Shown here: one piece after another, positions 23,101 through 33,457 of the stretch
Layout of the letters: each line of letters opens with the position of its first letter
How positions within the stretch are numbered: the first letter of the stretch is position 1
From: Lactarius indigo
Lineage: Eukaryota; Basidiomycota; Agaricomycetes; Russulales; Russulaceae
Assembly: GCA_025766275.1 (NCBI GenBank)
Contig: JAFKAC010000001.1
Location: 2,604,001-2,668,000 of the forward strand
Direction: 5' to 3'
Length of the DNA: 64,000 nt
The notes under the pieces: model-generated
Databases searched by the model: none
What the model saw: the letters and a program-made list of their open reading frames with translations, nothing else
Told to the model about the DNA's origin: nothing
Made by a program: the position numbers and the translations under genes

Positions 23101-23836
23101 ATAGAGTCATCGTGGGTGTCGAATGCGTCAATGGTTCTCAACCAAGGTACGATAGGGCCCTTGTTCGAGTTCAGATTGAAGGTACCTACCCCATGTGTGG
23201 GTCATCAGAACGGTTGTTTGCTATATGCGTAACAAAAAAAAAAACTCGCCATGGAGTGCGGGTAGGCTATAAACGCCGACGTGGGAGTGGAAGTCGACTA
23301 GTGAGGAAAAATGTAAACATAATCAACTCGGTCAAAGATATCGATGACGCGCACTCAGCCCAGGAGTCACCCAGGCACCACCAGCATCTAAGATGCGGAC
23401 GTCTCGGAGCGGAGTCCGCGGAACCTGTCCAATCGCTTTGACAATGCCTTTATCCAGCAAGAGGTCACCATATATAATCTCGGTGCCGTTCTTCTGCCCG
23501 GTCCAGATAGTCGCATTCCTTATGAGGGTAGCTGGTGTTCCTTCCTCGAATCTGTCCGAGACACTTCTGTCCATGAAGTTCAAGGGAGGGCCAGATTTCG
23601 TTCTTAGAGAAGCGCATCGCAAAAGGAATTTCCTGGGCATCGAGAGGGATGCGCTGCAGGGTTGTCCGCGTGTCGACCGGGTGTCCATTCCGATAGAAAG
23701 TGCAAGTGAAAGAGACGGCACATAGCACGAGTAAACCGAGAAGTGTTTTCGGTGCGCCAGTGCGTCGCCTCGGGTTGGTGGAATTACCTGCCCCACCGAG
23801 AGACGCAGTGGGCAGGATCGTGACTTTGCTTGACAT
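20192..23836 (-). CDS. Membrane-anchored amidohydrolase (carbohydrate-esterase-9-like)
   Basis: This is a metal-dependent amidohydrolase of the type annotated in basidiomycetes as CE9 or imidazolonepropionase-like; the substrate is unknown. From Met 23836 the protein has a basic N-terminus and one membrane helix (TLLGLLVLCAVSFTCTFY), so the enzyme probably faces the secretory lumen. It continues TLIRNATIWTGQKNGTEI, then DFHSHVGV with the metal-binding His-x-His, VTSMQVLPGSANAIG, MVIEPPPEINGSHF, IWAYRQAYEKASQIK and DVLRGRVK. Next come NEFKFHVDVIHHA, ADNNFTVILK, DADVVLWDSHPLRLG and IAYRAGVTVATSPPNA, and finally SPEEAIGLASVNLERLLGID before the stop at 20192-20194. About eleven short introns are present, one with a likely GC donor. 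One +1 frame break lies near 23620-23632 (between DAQEI and LLRCASLRTKSGP). The start is 607 bp from the end of the Myb gene. Confidence 0.85.
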
Positions 23837-24442
23837 GATGGGGTGTAACCAGGAAGGGCCGTGTAGCTCATTTAAGTGTCATCTCGAGACGCCTCGTGGG
23901 GCAAGTGCAGCAGGAAGACTCGTGTTCTAAGCCTGTCGGTCCCTGCTTCATTCACCCGTGAAAGAGAAGTGATTTTATGTAATCAAAAGTGCGCAGCCCG
24001 TACACGTGTACCAAGCTACGACTAGGTAGAATGCGACGGCCATGCCTTGGGAAAGAATGTGGCTAGTGACGGTACCACATGGTTCACAAGGCCTAATGGA
24101 TTTGAAAAAAAAAAAAAAGAAGAGTTGTTTGAAACCAAGTCGCGGTGTTCTGTTGACTGCCGAAATTGGTAACATGTTGGACTTAGTTGGACCCTGACCA
24201 TGACATGAGACTGGAGAGGAACGGAGAGACTTCTGTGCCCATACATTATAACTGTAGGTGACAATAAAAGTAAGATCCGCGTCTACACACACAGTAACTA
24301 AGTGGGGGGGGGGGGGCAAATCTTAACCCCCTTCGACAAGCCCTTGTGTATGACGTTACGGATCCGGATCGCATGTTGCAACTGAAGCTCGCGCGCTGTA
24401 AGGCCACGAATACACCCATAAAACAGACACTGCGTGGTGTAG
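23837..24442. other. Intergenic region with homopolymer tracts
   Basis: This is the 5' flank of the amidohydrolase and 3' flank of the Reb1-like gene. It contains a run of 14 A (24105-24118) and a run of 13 G (24304-24316). No gene was seen. Confidence 0.6.
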
Positions 24443-26896
24443 TTAGTCTCCGTCGCCGTCCATATCATCGGAGTCCTCGACAGCCTCTGCGCTGACAACC
24501 GCGCGCAATCGGGAACTTGATGAATGCAGCTTCTTGAGACGCAATATGTCTAGGATTTCTGAACGATACGATGAATAGCGGTTATCCAAGTAAGCTCATA
24601 AGATGCAAACTAATAGACCGAACCTGCGTGCGTCATGTCTTCATACCCACGGACACTACGCTTCATGGTCAGCCATCTCCTCTGTAACGTGTGAGCACTC
24701 CAAAGGTTCCAATTAGGGTCGGAAAGCGTTTTCCAATCTATTTCACTGTCGTCTCGGACATTCAAAGAGTCAACTCTAAACAGTCCGTTAGTCAAACCTT
24801 CTTGGTGAGAGTTCATCAGTACGTATTCACTTGTGGACAAGGATGTAGGCATCCCGTGAGCTCCACCGAGGTTTCGTGCCGTTGTTCTTAAATGTCTTGC
24901 TCAAGGCATCAGTCCTGGAGATGCGGAGTTTGAGAAACAGGGAAGGGATGTTCAAAATATTAAGGTACCATTTAATTCGACACTGCTGCCGCCCACGTTT
25001 GTTCCCCATCCTCTGGCTTACGATTCCCCAAAATACATCGTTATCCATGTCTTTCCCTTGTTTCACTGTCATTTCAGTCACAATTTCGGTGAGTCGTATT
25101 TCCTCGTCCTTTGTCCATGTGCCAACGGCCCTGTCTTCAGAATTATGGATGTGATTCCGATAGCGATCCCGGCAATCCGATGCCATCCTACCAACTCTCT
25201 CGCTGACTTTCTCCCATTGCTGACCGAGTTCCTGTACGGCCCTGAAGAATAATCAATAATGGACTGGGCCACTATCAGGACTATGCATACGCTTTCAACG
25301 ACTCGTCCTCCGAGCGCATCCATTTGCCTTGTGCCCGGAGGGGATGATAGGTCCTCCGTACGTGGTGATAAACGGCTATTATGGGTCGCATGGGCACGGC
25401 AGCAGCTATGACGATATTAGAAGGAGTGTGCCTTGTGCAACTGGACACGCACTGATGGCGGACCAGAACGCATTATTCTTCCCTGCCCCATTTTTGTCGA
25501 ATACAAGACCAAGAAATCCTGCTTCGTCGATTCGGTTTACCTACGGCAATTAACTGTCAGCAAGATGTGCACTTGAAGGGCTGTGAACTTACTTCCTTGT
25601 ACGCTCCAATAGCACCTGCAATTTGTTGCTCTTCGATGGCAGAAAACTTGCCCTTCTTATATACCAATCCTGTTGTGAATGGACCGCGTTGAGGGTCACA
25701 CAGCTCACGAGGGGCCTTGATACTCACCCTGAGTCCTGGCCAATTCAGCTAATTTGTTCGCACTCAACCACTTTGTGGCGAGGAGGTCCGCATGATCCGA
25801 ATGTGTCAATGGCTCTTGCTGTGAGCTCCCATTCGCACTACGCCTGTGGTGCTGCGAAACACGCCGCGTAGGACGCTCGGTGGTGACAGCAGGATTTGAT
25901 GGTGTGGACCTGGTTGGTGCCGGCAGTGGTCGTTGAGTGATGATGGATGAAAGTGATGCGACAGGTATGTTCGCCGCCGCCGCGGCTTCCCCGAGCGTCT
26001 TGAGCACGGTTGCAATCTTCGTCACATCAAGGTCCTGCAACGCGCGTACGATGTCGTCATTCGATGCGTACTCCAAGTCCGGGACAGCCACAGCCGAGAA
26101 TGAGACTGGTGGCTGAAATGCTGCAGCGTTAGGAGGGTCACTGGCGCTGGTAGGGTAGGGGTAAGACGACGATGAAGGAGCGTTCGAAACATGTGTGAGA
26201 GAAATCTGACGAATGTCCTGGAGGTGCAGCTGTGGCTGACGACGCAGCTACAATGGCGTTGAGAAAGGCAGTGGGAGATTGTGATTGCGAGGAAATATCC
26301 GATGAAGAAACCGGCAACTCATTAATATCACTGACTTCTGTTGTGACTTGAGTACTTTGATTCGACGGCGCCTTTCTCCTTTTTTTCGATTGAGCACCGG
26401 GTTGATCTACCGCATCGAGAAAGGGAGAGCCTTGGGGCGAGGTGTGAATGACCTCTGCGATCCGTTTCTTCCTCTTTCTTTGATTCACCACCTCTACCTC
26501 CTGCTCGGGTGGCTTTTCTCTGGAACGTTTTCGTTTTGTAGGGATAGATTGATCGACCACTTGATGGCTGATAAAGGTATTGTTAGCCTGACCAACAGCT
26601 TGCTGTAGTGCGCGTTGGATGTCTGATGATAGTTCAGGAGGAGATGGTAAACCATCCATGTAGAACGGGGAACCGTGTTCTTTAGGGCTGGTAACTCGGA
26701 GCAGATGATCCGGCGTGAGTTTACCCGAAGCCACGTGCGACAATAATCCGTCGGTCACGGTGTCACTCAGCGTTGCATGATTTTGCTCGGTTACTCTTGC
26801 CGTTACTCGTCTGGGTGGGACTGTGCACAAAGGCAAACAAAAAGCGACAGAAATGGGGAAATATTCTGCGAGGTTGCAGTGCTTCTGGTGTTTCAA
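24443..26896 (-). CDS. Reb1/TTF1-like Myb-domain DNA-binding protein
   Basis: The C-terminal half carries Myb/SANT repeats arranged as in fungal Reb1 and animal TTF-I, which block or end RNA polymerase I transcription and act as general regulatory factors. GKFSAIEEQQIAGAIGAYKE is followed by AQGKWMRSEDESLKAAVQEL, GRMASDCRDRYRNHI, GTWTKDEEIRLTEIVTEMT, QQCRIKW, then WSSRDAYILVHKVDSLNVRD, EIDWKTLSDPNW and LQRRWLTMKRSVRGYEDM. The tail is EILDILRLKKLHSSSSRLR, then an acidic end and a stop at 24443-24445. The N-terminal half is disordered with basic clusters (KRKRSREK, RKRKKRIAE, KKRRK) that look like nuclear signals. Several short introns separate these parts. The start at 26896 is the first Met of the open N-terminal exon and is uncertain. 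Whether it binds rDNA cannot be read from the sequence. Confidence 0.82.
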
Positions 26897-27762
26897 GTTT
26901 ATGGATAGCCCTCACCAAAGAGGCTAACTTTGAATGCTCGGGCTACTGCAAGTGGAGGTAGTTTCAAGGGTAGTCTTGACGCTGTGTGCTTTGCACATGA
27001 TACTGACACACTTCAGCTGATACTGGATAGGCATTAGAGATATCAATACTGCATCAATGCCTGACACGATGTCACAAGGGAAAGGTGTGAGAGCTAACTA
27101 CATCATGATCTATCTGTGCAGCTACAGTAAGGCCTGGTTCCAACCTTTTTAATCTCCTTCCGTAAGCAGCCGGTAGCATGTGAGTTTCCACCATCAGGTA
27201 GTGGGGCGGTGTCATAGCTAGTGATATATTTAGTCATGCCCGCTAAGGTTCTCATCGCGATGACAGAGTGCAGAGGTGGGAGATTGTTCTAACCATGAGT
27301 TGACTCAAATCCACAGGAGACTGAGAATTCCCTCTCCCCAAGACTTGTTCTAGCTATAAGAGTTTATATCCAACACCAAAAAAAATAAAAGCGAAAGAGA
27401 AGCATTCTCGCTCGAGATCTTGGGGGATTGTACCACTCATATCATTCCGTATATCGACGCGAAGTTGCTGAATTTCATCATTGAACCAAGGCAATTCAGA
27501 AAGTATCAAATAGAGGAGTCATAGTGCGGTGGCGAGACAGAACTATTCTGTGACTACCCTGTAAGGAAAACGCCCATGCTCAGGCTAACAGCTTCGCGTC
27601 CCGGAATCTTGACTGGGATAATATTATAGCGAGTATGGATGTCTACATCAAGAAAGGACAAAGAGATATCTATGAGATAAAGCGAATCGTTATTAAAAAA
27701 AGTATGTAGAGCGAGACGGATAACTACAAGATTCAAGAATATCATGCGTCGCACATCAAGCT
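26897..27762. other. Intergenic, no gene seen
   Basis: About 870 bp, relatively AT-rich with A tracts (for example near 27379-27387). No coding signal or known motif was recognised. It serves as 5' flank of the Reb1-like gene and 3' flank of the GDSL gene. Confidence 0.55.
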
Positions 27763-28797
27763 TCAAGCCTGTGGCGGGAGGGAGGCTAAGAATTGCGCGA
27801 TTTCACTCGCGAGGATACTATGCACTCGGGACGTCGGGTGCATATAATCATACCAGATAGATCCACCTTGGGTATATCTATCCGCGGGGTTGAAGCCGTA
27901 TCGAGCGGGGTCCGACAGGATCCGAGAAAGCTGTGTCCCAGGCCGAGAAGAGCATCACAGTAGCGTCTGGATGCCTCGATGCAAAGGCGGAGAGACCATC
28001 GTCCCAGTTCATCGTTCCAATTACCAAATCGAACGCCTTTATTTCCCATGCTCGGCCCTTTCAAACTATCAGGAATTGTTCCTCCGTGGCTGGGTGGTTT
28101 ACTCACCAATCGGTGACATATACAGCGGTGGGACGTCAATGAAAAGGAAGTTGCGAGCACCAGCTGAATAGAGCATATCTTGGGCGGCAAACATACTGGC
28201 AATTATTGGGGTGATTTCCGCCTTGTCATTTGTGTATCTGGGAGAAAGAGTCGAAAAGGGATGAGTAAGAGCGATGATGCCAGATATATCCTCGCTTACA
28301 GAATTCTACAGTCATTCGCCCCAACCCAAGTAACTAAAATTCGCCATTAAAGCTCGAACATATGGCCATGTTGAGAAACATACCAAAGAGGGTGTCACTG
28401 GGGCCCCAGGGAGCCCAGCTCGGCCTTCTTCCGACAGAAGGGAGAAACTCTCTGGACACTTGGTCTCTAGAAACACCCGTGACGGTGTCCCCTCGTCGAG
28501 CGTAGTCGTAAGCAATCATATTTGCGTGCCCGTGCCCATAGTCCCGAACGAGATACCCAAGCCAGTTGGGCAGAGTGGGCTCAGTGACAGGCTGACCGGG
28601 AAAAGCAACCCCCAGTGGGCTGGAGCTCGTTGGGACGGGGGATCGGGAACTGTAGCCTATATAGCTAAAAGAGTCGCCGCTGTTGGGACAGTTAGGCCCG
28701 TCTTCGAAGAACGCCGTGTGATGACTTACAACACGATCAACTTTCTGATATTAATGAATCCTCTCCATGAAGGGGTCAGGCGAGAAGAAGAAGGCAT
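27763..28797 (-). CDS. GDSL-family esterase/lipase (carbohydrate-esterase-16-like)
   Basis: This is an SGNH/GDSL hydrolase. From Met 28797 (MPSSSRLTPSWRGFINIR) the block I nucleophile motif LIVFGDSFSYIG is formed across a GTAAGT intron. It continues LPNWLGYLVRDYGHGHANMI, DYARRGDTVTGVS, the block III-like VTWVGANDC, and NFLFIDVPPLYMSP. The end reads LSRILSDPARYGFNPADRY, then SIWYDYMHPTSRVHSIL with the catalytic Asp/His pair (D-x2-H), and the stop at 27763-27765. No signal peptide is visible, so the enzyme may be intracellular, unlike most CE16 members. One +1 break sits near 27928-27936 (between SAWDT and LSRIL), where the family has no gap. The substrate is unknown. Confidence 0.8.
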
Positions 28798-29377
28798 TTT
28801 AGTTGAGGAATCGAGAGTCGAGTAATGAGCCTGATCGACATGGCCTGGAGGATTTATACACCCCATAGGAACGGTTACAACGATTGGTGGAGATGATACG
28901 TACAGTGCAACGCTGGGCTTCGTTCAGGGTTAGTTCGTCGGGGGTACGAGGCCCAAGGCACCTAAAACGAAGAGTAGCCAACACGTAGCCAACACGTTAC
29001 AAATTCTCTGGCGCGCAAGCGTTGCTGCAACGGGGGTGGTGTTGCATTGCCCAACTAAACGATAGCAGTGACGCCCCTTGGGATTACGTTTGCTGTTCTC
29101 TCACCACTTCAAAAGTGAAACGGTCATGTTGTCCGACGGAGTACGAATGACGGTGTGTAAGATTGAGTGAATCGTGACTCGTTGAAGCATTGGGGCCAAG
29201 TGTAAACACACGTTCAGTCGCCCAGAGGGATTGACAGCGGGATAGAGGAACGGGTGATCGGTATAATCTGTTTGAGGGTACGGGTCAGGTGCTCAGATCG
29301 CTATGTGGACTCGGATCCGGTTAAGTCAAGTTGTGCACACTGGAACGATCATTTCTGCACAGCCAACTGTACATTAA
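28798..29377. other. Intergenic, no gene seen
   Basis: 580 bp between the GDSL start and the CCDC97-like stop. Only frames under 110 codons occur, and none resembles a known protein. Confidence 0.55.
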
Positions 29378-30126
29378 CTAGTCGTCGTCGTCAAACCAAC
29401 GGTCCTCGGCATCTCTATCTTGTCTGTCCCAGGAATCGTCCCAATCGAGTTTATCATAAAAATCCCACTAGTGGGTGTATTGTGTCAATAGCGTGTGGTG
29501 CGGCCGTGAAAACATCGAAGAAATACCTCAAGTTGTCCGTAAATAAGTCGTTCCCGGACTCGACGTAGAAACGACTCTTGAACAGCCTGTGCCGACTCTG
29601 GCACCTCCGGTTCGAGCGAACCTTGATCATCATCCGAGCCGGTGATCTCATCTTCCTCGGGTACAAAGACATCCTGATGGGCATGTCGCGCAAGGCGAGC
29701 GCGCTCCATCTGACGTACTGCTTCGTATCCTTCAAGTAATGCGCCTAATTTTCCAACAAAGGGTTTGCGCTCGGCCGGGCCCCCGAGAAATGCGGACTCT
29801 GCCCACTCTTTCTCTTCGTGACTTTGTTCATACCCGATTTGCCCGGGCCCCTCCCATAGTGCAGGCCACCGTTGCCTCGCGGAGACGAAATGAAGGACGG
29901 GTGGATCGCTTTGTGCAAAATTGAACCGCCTGTTGCGTATCACTAACACCGCTGTGCGCTGCTGTGGGGTTGTTATGGCAGAAAATAAGTGTAGGAGATG
30001 CGTCGGGAGTTGACGGAGATGCTTAGTAAGGAAGGGGATGGGTGCGGTGGTGGGCGATGGGCTGTAGTCTGGAGGAAGCTGTAGATAGGAAAGGATTGCG
30101 TTTGCATCAAAGGATGTCACATCCAT
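29378..30126 (-). CDS. CCDC97-like protein (CCD97 C-terminal domain)
   Basis: The large first exon starts MDVTSFDANAILSYLQLPPD. It contains a helical region and an acidic linker, and ends RVRERLIYGQLE. After a short intron (GTATTT donor, acceptor near 29470) the last exon reads WDFYDKLDWDDSWDRQDRD, then AEDRWFDDDD and a stop at 29378-29380. The R-x2-ERxIxGxLE motif, the D/W-rich segment and the acidic end match the CCD97-like C-terminal domain. In animals CCDC97 is associated with the SF3B part of the U2 snRNP; the role in fungi is unstudied as far as I know. It is divergent from the DUF676-like hydrolase with 65 bp between start codons. Confidence 0.78.
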
Positions 30127-30191
30127 TGGTAGGTGATTCGTAGCAGCCTAACAGTGATCGTAACCCTAAGTTCCGTCGCGCCTTCAATTAA

Positions 30192-31688
30192 ATGGAGTCC
30201 CTCGAACGAGGATCATCCCCTAGCTCAGTCCAGTCCAAACCTCACGTTCTGCTCATCATCTTCATTCACGGGTATGACTCCGCCGTCCTCCTACCAGTCG
30301 AGCGAAATTTTTGACACCTAGTCCCTGTCCAGTTTCAAAGGGGATGATACGACGTTTAGAAAATTTCCTTCACGACTACAGCATATCCTTTCGGAAACTC
30401 TCCAAGGAACAGTAATTGAAACCGTCGTCTTCCCGGTCTATGAAGTGCGTCTAGACGTTTTTTTTTTCTTCATTGTGTCTTAATTGACACCTGGGTAGAC
30501 CAAAGGCGATCTGGTACGTTCCCGACCCTATTCGTACCCTGATTCGTAATGTCTATGGCGCAGAACAAAGCGGTTGACAGCTTTGCCGACTGGCTCACTA
30601 CCCTTACTGTGCAAAAGGAGGCCGCTCATGGTGGGGCAGGTCGAGTCAAGATAGTCCTTTGCGGACACAGGTATGTCTCTTACTTGTATTCGCTTGGCAT
30701 ATACTACCCTTTCACGTAGCATGGGTGGGCTGCTTGCAGCTGACTCTGTCTACGCGTTCATTAACACACGACCCGACACTGATGCACCCCTTTGGCCGAA
30801 TGTGGTTGCCTGCCTTGCTTTTGACACACCCGTATTGCCTTTGCCGTTTGCTGGAAATTCAGCGGGTCTGATTTGGTTTTGGTTTTTGTAGTACCTGGGT
30901 CTCCACCCTCAAGTTTTCAAAAACTCCGCTACCAGAGCAGTTGAATACGTGCACGGTGTCCAGAAAACAGCCTCGGGGTTATTTGGCCCATTCAGTCAAC
31001 CTGCTGCGAAGTCTCCAGCTCCAGCGCCTTCAGTCCAGTCGCCGGGGGGTTGGGGACGATGGGGACAAGCTGCGTTCGCCGTAGGCGGGGCGTTAATAGC
31101 AGGCGCGGCGGTAGGCACTGCCTACTATCACCGCCCAAACATAGAGAGTGGCTACGGCGCTCTCACGGAGCATATGCAATATGTTGGCGCACTGTGGGAT
31201 AAAGATGCCCTTGCGGAGCGTGTGCGCAATCTTGTGGAGGGAGAAACAACGCACGGCATTCTCTTTCGAATGTGAGTGCGTCTATGCCGCGCATGGCGTT
31301 CACAGGGTTTGAGTTTGCCCTCGCTTTACTGGACAGGTTCTACACACTCCTCCCACCTACCCCACCTGCCCATCCTCAACCACGAACATTTTGCACACTT
31401 CCAGAGACTTCTTCCAGTGCCCTTCGACACTTCGTTCCTGCTCCGAATACACTCGCTGAAGACGAAGTCCGTGCACATGTCAGTATGTTCGACCCTGGGA
31501 AGAACGACGGATACTACCAATTGGGACTTGAAGCGGCTGCCTTGATTCGTCGAAGCATAGAAGATAAAGATCCTGCGTTCCAGAGCACAGCCGTGGGATC
31601 AGACACAGAAAATCTGATTAACTGGAATAAAGGAGGCAATCCACGAGTTGACGTGAGTACGGATGAGGGTAGAGATTTATTGTTATAG
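30192..31688 (+). CDS. Alpha/beta hydrolase of DUF676/lipase type
   Basis: This is a serine hydrolase with the oxyanion motif FIHGFKGDDTTF split by an intron after HG. The nucleophile elbow GHSMGG is also split by an intron (GGACAC-AG / C ATG GGT GGG). The Ser nucleophile is followed by LLAADSVYAFINTRPDTDAP, VVACLAFDTPYLGLHPQVFK and a Gly/Ala-rich hydrophobic segment (about 31070-31130) that could be a membrane helix. C-terminal parts include [40 protein letters not shown] and NWNKGGNPRVD. A likely active-site His follows in a related position in this family but is not proven here. The 3' end is uncertain: a GTGAGT after NPRVD may be a donor to one more small exon, or the frame may read on to the stop at 31686-31688. 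It is convergent with NAA10. Confidence 0.78.
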
Positions 31689-31796
31689 TGGGCGTCATCT
31701 AAGGGCGATTGTATGTTCCCGTGTTATGATTGTTTTTCCTACTTGTGTATCTGGAGGACCTCCACAAGGTCGCCACGGCGTCAAACAACATTGTCA

Positions 31797-32528
31797 CTAT
31801 TTCAATGACAGACGCATGGCATATGCATCTTCTCCATCCGCATCTAAAGCATGTGAATAAGACATAGCTCGGAAGGGTCGAAGCCGTACAATATTTCTTT
31901 TCAATATCTTGCACACTGAAACCAAGGCTGTCCTGATAAAGGCTCAACTGCGGCGCGATTTGACTTGCGAACGTGAAGGGAGACATAAGAAGCCTTGTAG
32001 ATGGACGCCATTGCGTCTTCTGCACGATCGACACTGTGAGAGATGCGTGCGGGGAGACAAGGAAACGTGCTCACGAGATTGTAACATGAGCTTTTTGGCT
32101 AAACCAAGCCTCCGGTAAGATCGTAACACTGAAATAGAGGTCAGGTGTCCATGTGGCTCATCATCGGGTGCGAGATCTTCCTCCCTAAGACGCCGCCAGT
32201 TAGATTCGGTGAGAAAGAGTCGCACGTGGCACGCACATCTTCGCCAGTACATATCCAACGATGCGCCCCTTGGAATCTTCGGCAACGTATGAGAGGGATG
32301 GCCAGGTCATAGCGTGATATAGATCTGAGTGAAGCATCGGAATCACACAGGTGGGTAAAATAGGACAAGATGGGTACAATAGCGCATAGTGTAATTTTCC
32401 GGCAGATTCTGTAAATTGCACGCTTGCATAGCGGTAAGGTCATCTGCCTATCAAAACCGCTTGATTGTCGACCCAACGGCTGCAGTTAAAGAAGTGCTCA
32501 CTCTCGCCGGACGAATGGTGACTGACAT
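31797..32528 (-). CDS. NAA10: N-alpha-acetyltransferase catalytic subunit Naa10/Ard1 (NatA)
   Basis: This is the GNAT-fold catalytic subunit of NatA, which acetylates protein N-termini on the ribosome. The exons give MSVTIRPAR, then [49 protein letters not shown] and the acetyl-CoA loop [20 protein letters not shown] (R-x2-G-x-A). They continue [39 protein letters not shown] and [14 protein letters not shown] before the stop at 31797-31799. The ~155-residue core matches Ard1 end to end, and the usual disordered tail is absent or very short. Between RKSNRAA and LSLYQDS one extra base breaks the frame (31941-31955). This stretch is nearly invariant in eukaryotes, so an intron cannot explain it. 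It is convergent with the hydrolase gene. Confidence 0.88.
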
Positions 32529-32878
32529 TATGGGCACTGAGTTGGATGGTAATAACAACGCTATACGGTTCCAAGGCAAGGCTGGCTTGTCACAGATTGT
32601 CACGAGATGTCACGATCGGACTGAACCAGTGTGCTTATTCTTTACTGTACATGCAACTATACTCTGATAGCTGCTACTAGGGACTCAGGTAAGTGGCCAC
32701 CGTTGGCCCAGCAACTGAGACCCACATAAATTGGTGATATGTAAATGTGATTGTTATACCCGACGGCATTCCAATATCCTACGGATGCACCTTTACTTGG
32801 TGCGTGTCCTATAAATGTAACGGGAGCGGTGCATAATAAAGATAACGAGTAGAGTTATGAATACATCATCGATCGTTC

Positions 32879-33324
32879 TCAGCCACCTTCGGATGTGGCC
32901 AAAGAGGCAGCATTGGTAGACGGGTTCATGGCATGGGAGTCTATAGTACCAAAAAAGTTGTCCTCGTCAACGACTTTAGCATGATCTGGCCAAGTTCCGT
33001 CTCGACGCCAGCCAGCGTGCACGATCTTAATCTAAAAACCAATAGTGATGACCAGTAACGAGGGGACAAGCCAGGACGTAGACATACGACTGCGCGGAGG
33101 GGTAAGTGTCCAGTATCCTCCCAAACCTCAGAGCTCTCCGAAGCACCCGGATTCTCGAGAGGGCCGTCTCGCTTGATGTGAGAAGCAGAGGTGGTTTGGT
33201 CGAGGCGTGAGGCTGCGGTAGGTGTGATCCATAAGGCGCGACGGGCGGCGAAGTAGTCGGGACCAGGTGGTGGAAGATTTGCAGCGGCGAGAAGGGTTTG
33301 AAATGTGGCAGGTGGTTTAGTCAT
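32879..33324 (-). CDS. Small conserved-looking fungal protein of unknown function
   Basis: Two exons. The first starts MTKPPATFQTLLAAANLPPP, includes ALWITPTAASRLDQTTSASH and EVWEDTGHLPLRAV, and ends at a GTATGT donor. After the acceptor near 33022 the second reads IKIVHAGWRRDGTWPDHAKV, then VDEDNFFGTIDSHAMNPS, and stops at 32879-32881. The LPLRxVIKIVHAGWRRDGTWP segment recalls basidiomycete DUF4050/Gag1-clamp-like proteins, but I am not certain. It starts 133 bp from the divergent GRR1 gene and lies upstream of NAA10 in tandem. Confidence 0.6.
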
Positions 33325-33457
33325 TTTTGCAGGATCATGACGGAGGAAAACCTCGTGGTGGGATCGGAATAAGATGAGATGTCCCACGGTGTCACTAACG
33401 CTTGAAACGTCGGCTGCCTTGTTTTGTTCAACGTCTGTCTCGTCACACCCTTCCCCA

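Noticed and set aside
28799..28984. Frame starting MLATLRFRCLGPRTPDEL as an N-terminus for the GDSL gene
   Set aside because: It does not splice in frame to the GDSL block, whereas MPSSSRLTPSWRG at 28797 leads directly through a GTAAGT intron into LIVFGDSFS.
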